This document shows, one piece after another, positions 57,261-64,000 of a stretch of DNA of 64,000 bases. The stretch is taken from positions 1 to 64,000 of the forward strand of contig NZ_NFUT01000007.1 in the NCBI RefSeq assembly GCF_002127215.1, given 5' to 3'. Below the pieces are notes generated by a model, which was not told the origin of the DNA, made no database searches, and saw only the letters and a list, made by a program, of their open reading frames with translations. Every line of letters begins with the position of its first letter. Positions within the stretch are counted from its first letter, which is position 1. Source of the stretch: Hydrogenophaga sp. IBVHS2 (GTDB taxonomy: Bacteria; Pseudomonadota; Gammaproteobacteria; Burkholderiales; Burkholderiaceae_C). A program made the translations under genes and the position numbers.

Positions 57261-57899
57261 ATGACCCTGCCCCCGGGGCTGCCGGCGCACGCCCGCGAGG
57301 TGCCGCTCGATCGCGCCTACCGGCTGCTCAACCACGGCCCCACCGTGCTGGTGGGCGCGCACCATGCCGGCCAGACCAATGCCATGGCGGCCGCCTGGGC
57401 CTGTGCCCTCGACTTCATGCCGCCCAAGCTGACCGTGGTGCTCGACAAGGCCACCCGCACCCGCGCGCTGATCGAGGCCGGCGAGGCCGACGGCCATGCC
57501 CGCTTCACCGTGGCCCTGCCCTGTGTGGCGCAGGCCTCGCTGGTCACTGCACTCGGCACCACCAGTGCGGTGGAGGTGCCCGACAAGATGGCGCGCGTGC
57601 AGCGCGATGCCGGCCTGCGCTGGCGCCCGGTGCCCGGCACGGACGGCCTGCCGCTGATCGAAGGCTGTGTGGCCTGGATGGTGTGCCGTGTGCTGCCGCA
57701 GCCCGCGGTGCAGCAGGCGCACGACCTGTTCCTGGCCGAGATCGAACAGGCCTGGGCCGACGAGCGTGTGTTCCACGGCGGGCGTTGGCATTTCGAGACG
57801 GCCGATCCGGCCCTGCGCACCCTGCACCACGTGGCCGGCGGCCACTACTACGCCATCGGCGAGCCGGTCGTGTCCCCCGAGCAGGGCACAAGGGCCTGA
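57261..57899 (+). CDS. Flavin reductase-like domain protein
   Basis: A 212-aa protein with the FMN-binding split-barrel fold of flavin reductases (YRLLNHGPTVLVGAHHAGQTNAMAAAWACALDF, PPKLTVVLDKATRTRALIEAG). Such proteins bind FMN and reduce flavin with NAD(P)H or act as flavoproteins of unknown activity. It starts one base after the LivK-like stop and is therefore co-transcribed, which is an odd pairing. No oxygenase partner is adjacent; the nearest is the dioxygenase gene 53 bases downstream, which does not use flavin. Confidence 0.85.
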   Translation: MTLPPGLPAHAREVPLDRAYRLLNHGPTVLVGAHHAGQTNAMAAAWACALDFMPPKLTVVLDKATRTRALIEAGEADGHARFTVALPCVAQASLVTALGTTSAVEVPDKMARVQRDAGLRWRPVPGTDGLPLIEGCVAWMVCRVLPQPAVQQAHDLFLAEIEQAWADERVFHGGRWHFETADPALRTLHHVAGGHYYAIGEPVVSPEQGTRA

Positions 57900-57952
57900 G
57901 CGACCGTGGGATGCCGCTGCAGGGCAGCGGACTCCTGAGGTAACCTCGGCGC

Positions 57953-58768
57953 ATGACCGACATACCCCAACCCGTAGTGCCGCCACATGCCCCGCAGACC
58001 GGCTGGCCGGACGTGCGGGCCGTGGCCCTGCTGCCCGGCTCCCTGCCCCTGGGGGGAGTGGTGCCCGACACCCCGGTGCATGCCTTTGCGCAGACACCCG
58101 AGAACCTGCGCCTTGACCCGCAGGCGGGGCTGAATCCCCGGCGACGGGACATCGATCTGGACGGCCTGCTGGCGTTCGAGATCAGCGACGTGGTCACGCC
58201 GGCCGAGGCCGATGCCCTGGTGGCGGCCTCCGAGCACATGGGCTTTCGTCCCGAGGCCCCGGGCATTGCCACGCCGCCGGGCATGCGCATGAACAAGTCG
58301 GTGCACTGGCTGGCCGACAGCGCCCTGCTCGGTCCGATCATGGACCGCATCGCGCACCTGCTGCCGCCCCGCATCGACGGCCGTGCGCTGTTCCCGCAGC
58401 TCAGCCACCGGCTCAACATGTACCGCTACGACGACAGCGACGTCTTCAACCGCCACACCGACGGCGACTGGCCGGGCTACAGCCTGGACCCGCAGCGCCG
58501 GACCCTGCTGGAGTGGCGCGGACTGCGTTCGGCCCTCACCATGCTGCTCTACCTCAACGGGCCGGCCGACGGGGTGCAGGGCGGTCAGACCCGCCTGTTC
58601 ACCCGCCAGGGGCGCACCGTGGACGTGACGCCGGCCAAGGGCTCGGCGCTGTTCTTCCGCCATGGCTTCGGACCGGCGTCGGTGGTGCATGAGGGCCGTC
58701 GGGTCAGCGGTGAGGTGCCCAAGTACGTGGCCCGCATCAATGTGATGTATCAGGAGGAGTCCGCATGA
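57953..58768 (+). CDS. 2-oxoglutarate/Fe(II) dioxygenase (prolyl 4-hydroxylase-like)
   Basis: A 271-aa cytoplasmic dioxygenase. The Fe(II) ligands are His168-x-Asp170 (RHTDGDWPG) and the distal His246 (VVHEGRRVSG). An Arg/Lys in the following strand (EVPKYVARINVMY) would hold 2-oxoglutarate. The DSBH core runs from about residue 150 to 265 and an N-terminal extension of about 60 residues is Pro-rich. Relatives hydroxylate protein prolines or small molecules. The stop overlaps the response-regulator start (ATGA at 58765-58768), so it belongs to that operon, which is unusual. Confidence 0.87.
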   Translation: MTDIPQPVVPPHAPQTGWPDVRAVALLPGSLPLGGVVPDTPVHAFAQTPENLRLDPQAGLNPRRRDIDLDGLLAFEISDVVTPAEADALVAASEHMGFRPEAPGIATPPGMRMNKSVHWLADSALLGPIMDRIAHLLPPRIDGRALFPQLSHRLNMYRYDDSDVFNRHTDGDWPGYSLDPQRRTLLEWRGLRSALTMLLYLNGPADGVQGGQTRLFTRQGRTVDVTPAKGSALFFRHGFGPASVVHEGRRVSGEVPKYVARINVMYQEESA

Positions 58769-59472
58769 ACGCCGATGTGCTGGCCAGCGCGCCGCCGGTG
58801 ACCATCGCCCCCATCCGGGTGGGCATCGTCGAGGACGATCTGCGCGTCAACCAGGCACTGGGTGCCGCGGTGAACCAGGCCGCCGACATGCAGCTGGCCT
58901 GGTCCGAGACCACCCGTGCGGCGGCGCTGGCCGCACTGGCGCGCTCGCCGGTGGACGTGCTGCTGGTCGACCTGGGTCTGCCCGACGGCTCAGGCATCGA
59001 CGTCATCCGCGAAGCCCACGACCGCCTGCCGCGCTGCGACGTCATGGTCTGCACCATCTTCGGCGACGAGGCCCACGTGCTGCAGTCCATCGAGGCCGGT
59101 GCCCACGGTTACCTGCTCAAGGACAGCCCCTCCGGCACCATCGCCGAAGAGATCCGCCTCCTGCGGGCAGGCGGCAGCCCCATCAGCCCGCTGATCGCCC
59201 GCCTGGTGCTGGGGCGCCTGCGCCCGGCCCTGCCGACCGCCGGACCGGCCGAGCCCCACGACGGCAAGCCGGGCGTGAGCATGTCGCGGCGCGAGACCGA
59301 GGTGCTCGAGCTCATCACCAAAGGCTTCACCTACGAAGAGATCGCCCGCAAGCTCGGCGTGACGCGCCACACGGTGCAGACCTTCGTGCGGCGCATCTAC
59401 GCCAAGCTGGAAGTGGGCTCCAAGATCGAGGCGATCAATGCCGCTCGCCAGCAGGGCCTGCTCGGGCCCTGA
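58765..59472 (+). CDS. NarL/FixJ-family response regulator
   Basis: A 235-aa regulator. The receiver domain (about residues 15-135) has Asp69 (VLLVDLGLPDG), and the LuxR-type HTH (about 172-232) reads MSRRETEVLELITKGFTYEEIARKLGVTRHTVQTFVRRIY. It is coupled to the dioxygenase gene upstream (ATGA) and overlaps the kinase gene downstream by 35 bases. It is the cognate partner of the HisKA_3 kinase. Target genes are unknown, but the dioxygenase operon itself is the obvious candidate. Confidence 0.93.
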   Translation: MNADVLASAPPVTIAPIRVGIVEDDLRVNQALGAAVNQAADMQLAWSETTRAAALAALARSPVDVLLVDLGLPDGSGIDVIREAHDRLPRCDVMVCTIFGDEAHVLQSIEAGAHGYLLKDSPSGTIAEEIRLLRAGGSPISPLIARLVLGRLRPALPTAGPAEPHDGKPGVSMSRRETEVLELITKGFTYEEIARKLGVTRHTVQTFVRRIYAKLEVGSKIEAINAARQQGLLGP

Positions 59473-61387
59473 GGTCCGGCGCCGCTGGCGATCGCTGGCG
59501 GGCTGCCTGCTCCTGTGGTGGCTGACCTTCCTGGTCTGGCCCGCCTGGGCCGGTCATGCCCCTGTCCACCAGAACCGTGCCTGGCTGCTGGAGCAGCAGG
59601 GCGGCGACATGGAAGCGCAGCCGGCCGCCACCGTCGATGTGCGCACCCTGGGCACGGGATGGAAGGACGTGCCGCTCCCCTTCATGGCGCCCCGGGCGCT
59701 GGACGCCGATCCGCTGGCCGACAGTGGCACCATGACCCGCTGGTTCCGCATCGACCTGCCACCCGGCCTGGAGGGCGAGGAGGTCCTGTACCTGCCCCGC
59801 TGGCAGACCATCGGACGCATCACCATCTACGCCGATGGCCGGCTGGTCTACCACTCGCGCGGTGGTCCGGTGTGGAACGGCTTCAACCTGCCCCTGTGGC
59901 TGCCCCTCAACATCACCCAGGACGAACCGCCGCCGCAGCAGATCCTGGTGCGGCTGGTCAGCCCGGTGGACGCCGGCGCCGGTCTCTCCAGCCTCTGGAT
60001 CGGTCCCCGCGAAACCCTGATCTGGCAGCACCGCCTTCGCGAGGCGCTGCAGGCCAACATCCCGTTCATGGCCAGCGCGGCCTTCCTGGCCATCGGCCTG
60101 TTCTCGCTGGCGGTGTGGAGCCGGCGCCGATCAGAGACCGCCTACCTGCTGTTCTTCGTGTCGTCGGCGCTGTTCTTCCTGCGCTGCATCCACTACTACA
60201 GCGGTGATCGCCGGCCGCTCGTGCCCGAGGAGTGGTTCGGCTGGATCACCGTCAACAGCCTGGGCTGGCTGCTGGTGAGCGTGTATTTCTTCACCTTCCG
60301 GCTGCACCCGGTGCGCTACGTCTGGCTGGAGCGTGCGGTGCTGGTCGTCATGGGACTCACCACCCTGATCACCCTGCCGCCGCTGGGCTGGCTCGCGCCG
60401 GTGGCCGATCTGGCCCCGCTGGCCTATCTGCTGCAGCTGCTGGTCATGGTGGTGGTCACCGTGGTGGCCCTGTGGGCGGCGCGCCGCAGCGGCAACCGCG
60501 CGGCGCTGGTCATGGCGGGCTGGAACGTCACCAACATACCCATCGGCGTGCACGACTGGATGCTGCAGAACATGCTCATCAGCGTGGAGAGCCTGTACCT
60601 GCTGCCCTACACCGGCATGGGGCTGTTCGTGCTGTTCATGGGTGTGGTGTTCCAGCGTTATGTGGGCGCCGTCACCGAGGCCGAACAGGCGCGCAGGCAG
60701 CTGCAGCAGCGCCTGGCCGAGCGCGAGCAGGAGCTGTCGCTGAGCTACCAGAAGCTGCGCAGCGCCGAGCAGGTGCAGATGCTGGCCCACGAGCGCCAGC
60801 GGCTCATGCAGGACATGCACGACGGTCTGGGCTCCTCGCTCATGAGCGCGCTGCATGCGGTGGAGTCCGGGCAGATGTCGGAGGCCGAGGTGGCCCAGGT
60901 GCTGCGCGAATGCATCGACGACATGAAGCTGGCCATCGACTCGCTGGAGCCGGTGCAGACCGACCTGCTGCTGCTGCTGGCCACGCTGCGCTTCCGGCTG
61001 GCGCCGCGCCTGCAGGGCAGCGGCCTCACGCTGGACTGGGCGGTGGACGACGTGCCGCGCCTGGCGTGGCTGGAGCCCCGCAGCGCACTGCACATCCTGC
61101 GCATCTTCCAGGAGGTGCTGACCAACATCATCAAGCACGCCCGCGCCAGCCGGATCACGGTGCGCACCTCCCACGACGACACGCAGGTCACCGTGACGGT
61201 GGAGGACAACGGCGTGGGCTTCGACATGCCCTTGCCCGTGACCGATGTCACATCGCCTCCGCGCGGCAAGGGCCTGGGCAACCTGCTGCGCCGCACCGCG
61301 CAGCTGCAGGGACAGGCCCGCTGGGAGCGGCTGGCGCAGGGCACGCGCTTCTCGCTGAGTCTGCCGTTGCAGCGTCAGCCGGGCTGA
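59438..61387 (+). CDS. 7TM-DISM-like HisKA_3 sensor histidine kinase
   Basis: A 649-aa membrane kinase. It has a leader (about residues 17-38), a periplasmic jelly-roll domain of 7TMR-DISM type (about 40-190), a multi-TM region (about 205-410, roughly seven helices), a coiled coil, and a HisKA_3 transmitter with His461 (MQDMHDGLGSSL) plus HATPase (NIIKHA, DNGVGF, GKGLGNLLRR). ATG 59438 overlaps the regulator gene by 35 bases with GAGG about six bases upstream. DISM domains are thought to bind carbohydrate or peptide-like ligands. It pairs with the NarL-type regulator. Confidence 0.92.
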   Translation: MPLASRACSGPEVRRRWRSLAGCLLLWWLTFLVWPAWAGHAPVHQNRAWLLEQQGGDMEAQPAATVDVRTLGTGWKDVPLPFMAPRALDADPLADSGTMTRWFRIDLPPGLEGEEVLYLPRWQTIGRITIYADGRLVYHSRGGPVWNGFNLPLWLPLNITQDEPPPQQILVRLVSPVDAGAGLSSLWIGPRETLIWQHRLREALQANIPFMASAAFLAIGLFSLAVWSRRRSETAYLLFFVSSALFFLRCIHYYSGDRRPLVPEEWFGWITVNSLGWLLVSVYFFTFRLHPVRYVWLERAVLVVMGLTTLITLPPLGWLAPVADLAPLAYLLQLLVMVVVTVVALWAARRSGNRAALVMAGWNVTNIPIGVHDWMLQNMLISVESLYLLPYTGMGLFVLFMGVVFQRYVGAVTEAEQARRQLQQRLAEREQELSLSYQKLRSAEQVQMLAHERQRLMQDMHDGLGSSLMSALHAVESGQMSEAEVAQVLRECIDDMKLAIDSLEPVQTDLLLLLATLRFRLAPRLQGSGLTLDWAVDDVPRLAWLEPRSALHILRIFQEVLTNIIKHARASRITVRTSHDDTQVTVTVEDNGVGFDMPLPVTDVTSPPRGKGLGNLLRRTAQLQGQARWERLAQGTRFSLSLPLQRQPG

Positions 61388-61512
61388 TGTCCCCTGCTCT
61401 GGGGACTGCAGAGTCGCTCCGGGTTGCCGATATGCATTCAGGGGTGGCGCGCACGTCGACACCCGCCTATATTGACCCGACCCCGCCTGCCACGATCGAT
61501 CTGTCGCCCCCC

Positions 61513-63519
61513 ATGAGTTCGCCAACCACCCCCTCCGCCGATCCCGCTTTCGAGCTTGCACCCTGTGCCCTGATCGAGCTGGATCCTGCCGGCCTGGTGT
61601 TGCGCATCAACCGGGCCGGCCGGCAGATGCTGGCCTGGTCCGACCAGGACCCACTGGCCGGTCGGCACCTGTCGGTGCTGCTGCGGCTGGAAGGCTCGCC
61701 CGGGGAGTCCCTGCTGCCGTCCCATCTGGCGCTGGTCCGCCCGGCCGTCGACGTGCCTCCGCTGGAGCTGCGGGTGCGGCTGCCTTCCGGCGAGATCCAT
61801 GTGCTGCAGCTCTCCCTCGGTGCGGTGCCCGATGCCTCGGGCCAGGTGCAGCGGCTGCTGGTGTCGCTGCTCGATGTGGGCGAGCGCCGCGTGCTGGAGC
61901 AGCGGCTGGCGGCCCAGGTGGAATTCCTCAGTTCCCTCACCGACCGCACGCCATCGCGCCTGACCTATTTCGACCGTGATCTGGTCTGCCGCTTTGCCAA
62001 CCGGGCCCAGGCCGACCGGTACGGCCGCACGCCGCAGCAGATGGTGGGTGTGCACCTGAGCGAGCTGGTGCCGGCTCCCCATCTGCCCCGCGTCATGGCC
62101 CGCGTGACGCGTGCGCTGGCCGGCGAGGCCCAGACCTTCGAGGCGGACGGCACCGACGCCGACGGCCAGCCGTCCTGGCACGAGGTGCACTACGTGCCCG
62201 ACCTGCAGCACGGCGAGGTGGTGGGCATCTTCATGGAGCTCAACGACATCACCGAACGCCGCCGCACCGAAGACATCGTGCTGGGGGCCAACCTCGAACT
62301 GGAGGAACGCGTTCAGCAGCGCACCGCCGAGCTGCATGCCAGCGAGCAGCGCTTCCGGCTGATGGTCGATGCGGTGCGGGACAGCTGCATCTACTTCGTC
62401 GATGCCGAGGGTTTCATCGTCGAGTGGAGCGAGAGTGCACAGCGCCTGCACGGCTTCGACCGGGTGCAGGTGCTGGGCCGTCCGCTGGCCATGCTGCTGC
62501 CGCCCGACGAGGGGGTCGATCTGGCGCTCGACCCCGAACAGCCCGAGGTGCTGGTGCACCAGGCGGTGGACCACGGTCATGCCGACACCCAGGGCTGGCG
62601 CCTGCGGGCCGACGGTTCGCGCTTCTTTGCCCATGTGAGCCTGACGGCGCTGCGCAACCCCGCCGGCGAGCTGCAGGGCATCTCGGTGATCGAGCGCGAC
62701 ATGACGGCGGCCAAGCAGCTCGAGGACGTGATGAACGACCTGAACAAGGAGCTGGAGCGCCGCGTGGAAGAGCGCACCCGCCAGCTGGTGGCGGCCAACA
62801 AGGACCTGGATGTCTTCTCGCACACCATCTCGCACGACCTGCGCGCACCGCTGCGCCACATCGGCAGCTTTGCCGGCCTGATCCGCGAGCAGCTGGGCGA
62901 GCAGGGCGATCCGCAGCTGCTGCAGTACGAGAGCGCCATCTCGCGCTCGGCGCGCCGCATGGCCGGCATGGTGGAGGGGCTGCTGGAGTACGCCCGTCTG
63001 GGGCGCATCACGGTGGAATACCAGCCGGTGCCGCTGCTGACGCTGGTGCAGGGCGTGGTGGCGCACCTCAAGGCCGAGCATCCGTTGCGGGACATCGCCT
63101 GGGACATCGAGTCCGACCTGCCGGTGGCCCGGGGCGACCCGATGATGCTGGCCCAGCTGTTCGCCTACCTGCTGGAGAACGCGGTCAAGTTCACCGGCCG
63201 CACGGCACAGGCCCGGGTCGAGATCGGCTGGACGGTGAGCGAGCAGGGCGTGCGCACCTTCCATGTGCGGGACAACGGGGTCGGCTTCGACCTGCAGAAA
63301 GCGGCCAACCTGTTCGTCATGTTCCAGCGCCAGCACCACTCCATGGACTTTGAGGGCCTGGGCACCGGCCTGGCGCTGGCCCAGCGCATCGTCGAGCGTC
63401 ATGGCGGTCGCATCTGGTGCGAGACCGCCGTGGGTCAGGGTTGCAGCTTCCTGTTCACGCTGCCGTTCGAGGGCGAAGAGGCCGGCGACAGCCGCTTCGG
63501 CGCGGTCGACACGCTCTGA
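61513..63519 (+). CDS. Multi-PAS sensor histidine kinase
   Basis: A soluble kinase of about 668 aa if it starts at ATG 61513 (MSSPTTP). Frames from 61387 or 61432 give longer, disordered N-termini, and none of the starts has a good ribosome binding site. Three PAS domains (about residues 16-125, 135-255, 275-390) are linked by coiled coils (LEERVQQRTAELHASEQRF, LEDVMNDLNKELERRVEERTRQL). HisKA follows with His441 (HTISHDLRAPLRHIG), then HATPase (LENAVKFTGR, DNGVGFD, LGTGLALAQRI). There is no TM region. It is a cytoplasmic redox or small-molecule sensor by analogy, with no cognate regulator adjacent. It follows the DISM kinase on the same strand. Confidence 0.88.
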   Translation: MSSPTTPSADPAFELAPCALIELDPAGLVLRINRAGRQMLAWSDQDPLAGRHLSVLLRLEGSPGESLLPSHLALVRPAVDVPPLELRVRLPSGEIHVLQLSLGAVPDASGQVQRLLVSLLDVGERRVLEQRLAAQVEFLSSLTDRTPSRLTYFDRDLVCRFANRAQADRYGRTPQQMVGVHLSELVPAPHLPRVMARVTRALAGEAQTFEADGTDADGQPSWHEVHYVPDLQHGEVVGIFMELNDITERRRTEDIVLGANLELEERVQQRTAELHASEQRFRLMVDAVRDSCIYFVDAEGFIVEWSESAQRLHGFDRVQVLGRPLAMLLPPDEGVDLALDPEQPEVLVHQAVDHGHADTQGWRLRADGSRFFAHVSLTALRNPAGELQGISVIERDMTAAKQLEDVMNDLNKELERRVEERTRQLVAANKDLDVFSHTISHDLRAPLRHIGSFAGLIREQLGEQGDPQLLQYESAISRSARRMAGMVEGLLEYARLGRITVEYQPVPLLTLVQGVVAHLKAEHPLRDIAWDIESDLPVARGDPMMLAQLFAYLLENAVKFTGRTAQARVEIGWTVSEQGVRTFHVRDNGVGFDLQKAANLFVMFQRQHHSMDFEGLGTGLALAQRIVERHGGRIWCETAVGQGCSFLFTLPFEGEEAGDSRFGAVDTL

Positions 63520-63531
63520 CGCGGCACCCGT

Positions 63532-63930
63532 TCAGGTCTGATCGGGCACCACGGCGGTGACCTCGATCTCCACCCGGGCTCGTTCCTCCACCAGCGCGCT
63601 CACCTCCACGCAGGTCATGGCCGGAAAGTGCCGGCCCATGACGCTGCGGTAGGCCTCGCCCAGTTCACGCAGGCGGGCGTTGTATTCCACCCGGTCGGTG
63701 ATGTACCAGGTCATGCGCACCATGTCCTGGGGCCCGGCGCCGGCGCAGGCCAGCACGTCGTGCACGTTCTGCAGCGCCTGGCGGGTCTGGTCGATGAAGT
63801 CGTCGCTCTCGAACTGCTGCTGGGCGTTCCAGCCGATCTGGCCGCCCACGAACACCAGCGTGCCGCGTGCCGCGATGCCGTTGGCATAGCCCTTGGGGGT
63901 GGCCCATCCGGGCGGTTGCAGGTGCTTCAT
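63532..63930 (-). CDS. RidA-family protein
   Basis: A 132-aa Rid protein (YANGIAARGTLVFVGGQIGWNAQ, QTRQALQNVHDVLACAGAGPQDMVRMTWYITD, ALVEERARVEIEVTAVV). It resembles Rid proteins found in aromatic-degradation and CoA-ligase clusters rather than housekeeping RidA. Its start overlaps the stop of the upstream gene (ATGA), whose visible end looks like an AMP-dependent acyl-CoA ligase, so it probably works in that catabolic operon. It converges on the PAS kinase gene. Confidence 0.9.
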   Translation of the reverse strand: MKHLQPPGWATPKGYANGIAARGTLVFVGGQIGWNAQQQFESDDFIDQTRQALQNVHDVLACAGAGPQDMVRMTWYITDRVEYNARLRELGEAYRSVMGRHFPAMTCVEVSALVEERARVEIEVTAVVPDQT

Positions 63931-64000
63931 GGGGTGGCTTTCGGTGTCTCGGGCAGGGTTCGGGCAACGGCCAGCTGGCGCAGCGCAAAGCGCTGCAGCT
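63927..64000 (-). CDS. Partial C-terminus of an AMP-dependent acyl-CoA ligase-like gene
   Basis: On the minus strand the window edge holds an open frame ending LQRFALRQLAVARTLPETPKATP with a TGA at 63927-63929 that overlaps the RidA start. QRFALR preceded by a Gly-Lys is the usual end of benzoate/acyl-CoA ligases (SGKxQRFxLR). Only about 23 residues are visible and the gene continues beyond the window, so the assignment is tentative. Its overlap with RidA shows that the two are in one operon. Confidence 0.5.
   Translation of the reverse strand, partial: LQRFALRQLAVARTLPETPKATP

Overview
The window is 64 kb of GC-rich DNA, very probably from a Burkholderiales betaproteobacterium (Comamonadaceae, Sphaerotilaceae or a relative). 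Grounds are the base composition, the GTG/ATGA-coupled gene style, and the gene families present: DUF2789, TAXI-type and LivK-type orphan binding proteins, cus-type RND efflux, and many PAS/BLUF/HAMP signalling proteins. No rRNA, tRNA, CRISPR array or replication origin was seen.

Region 1 (0.35-12.7 kb) is a copper/silver resistance island. A leftward operon (TolC-like protein, Tat-exported multicopper oxidase, cupredoxin, CusF-like chaperone) ends at a clear rho-independent terminator. It diverges from a copR/copS two-component system across a short region with a Cus-box-like palindrome. A rightward czcI-like/cusC/cusB/cusA cluster follows, and its pump keeps the methionine triad typical of monovalent-metal transporters.

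Region 2 (12.7-18.5 kb) is a scar zone. It holds an IS66 transposase remnant, a truncated Crp/Fnr gene, an accessory maleylacetoacetate isomerase, a serine hydrolase with an AraC regulator, an orphan two-TM membrane protein, and three copies of a 17-bp direct repeat. One repeat copy supplies the end of a GST gene.

Region 3 (18.5-28.5 kb) is a run of small regulator-plus-enzyme modules for electrophile and oxidant stress: LysR with VOC/GST; an RclR-like AraC with Ohr and an alpha/beta hydrolase; LysR with RidA and a second methionine aminopeptidase; SDR; and an exported carboxymuconolactone decarboxylase with an AraC regulator.

Region 4 (28.5-43 kb) holds a lipase-like hydrolase, an AerR/PpaA-like B12-binding protein, a YbbA/YbbP-type ABC exporter, and a six-gene secreted-protein operon. 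That operon has three pilin-like subunits, a small beta-rich protein, a PapD-like chaperone and an unusual outer-membrane barrel with an SdrD-B-like tail. It looks like a chaperone-usher system without a canonical usher, and is the best candidate for something undescribed. Next come a TAXI binding protein, a BLUF blue-light receptor and a divergent PAS hybrid kinase.

Region 5 (43-64 kb) is signalling and periplasmic metabolism: two chemoreceptors, an amidase, a binding protein/hybrid kinase/glyoxalase operon, an ornithine-cyclodeaminase family enzyme, a sorbosone-dehydrogenase-like protein with a cytochrome c, a LivK-like protein with a flavin reductase-like protein, a 2OG-Fe(II) dioxygenase coupled to a NarL-type two-component system, a PAS kinase, and a RidA protein overlapping the end of an AMP-ligase gene that runs off the window.
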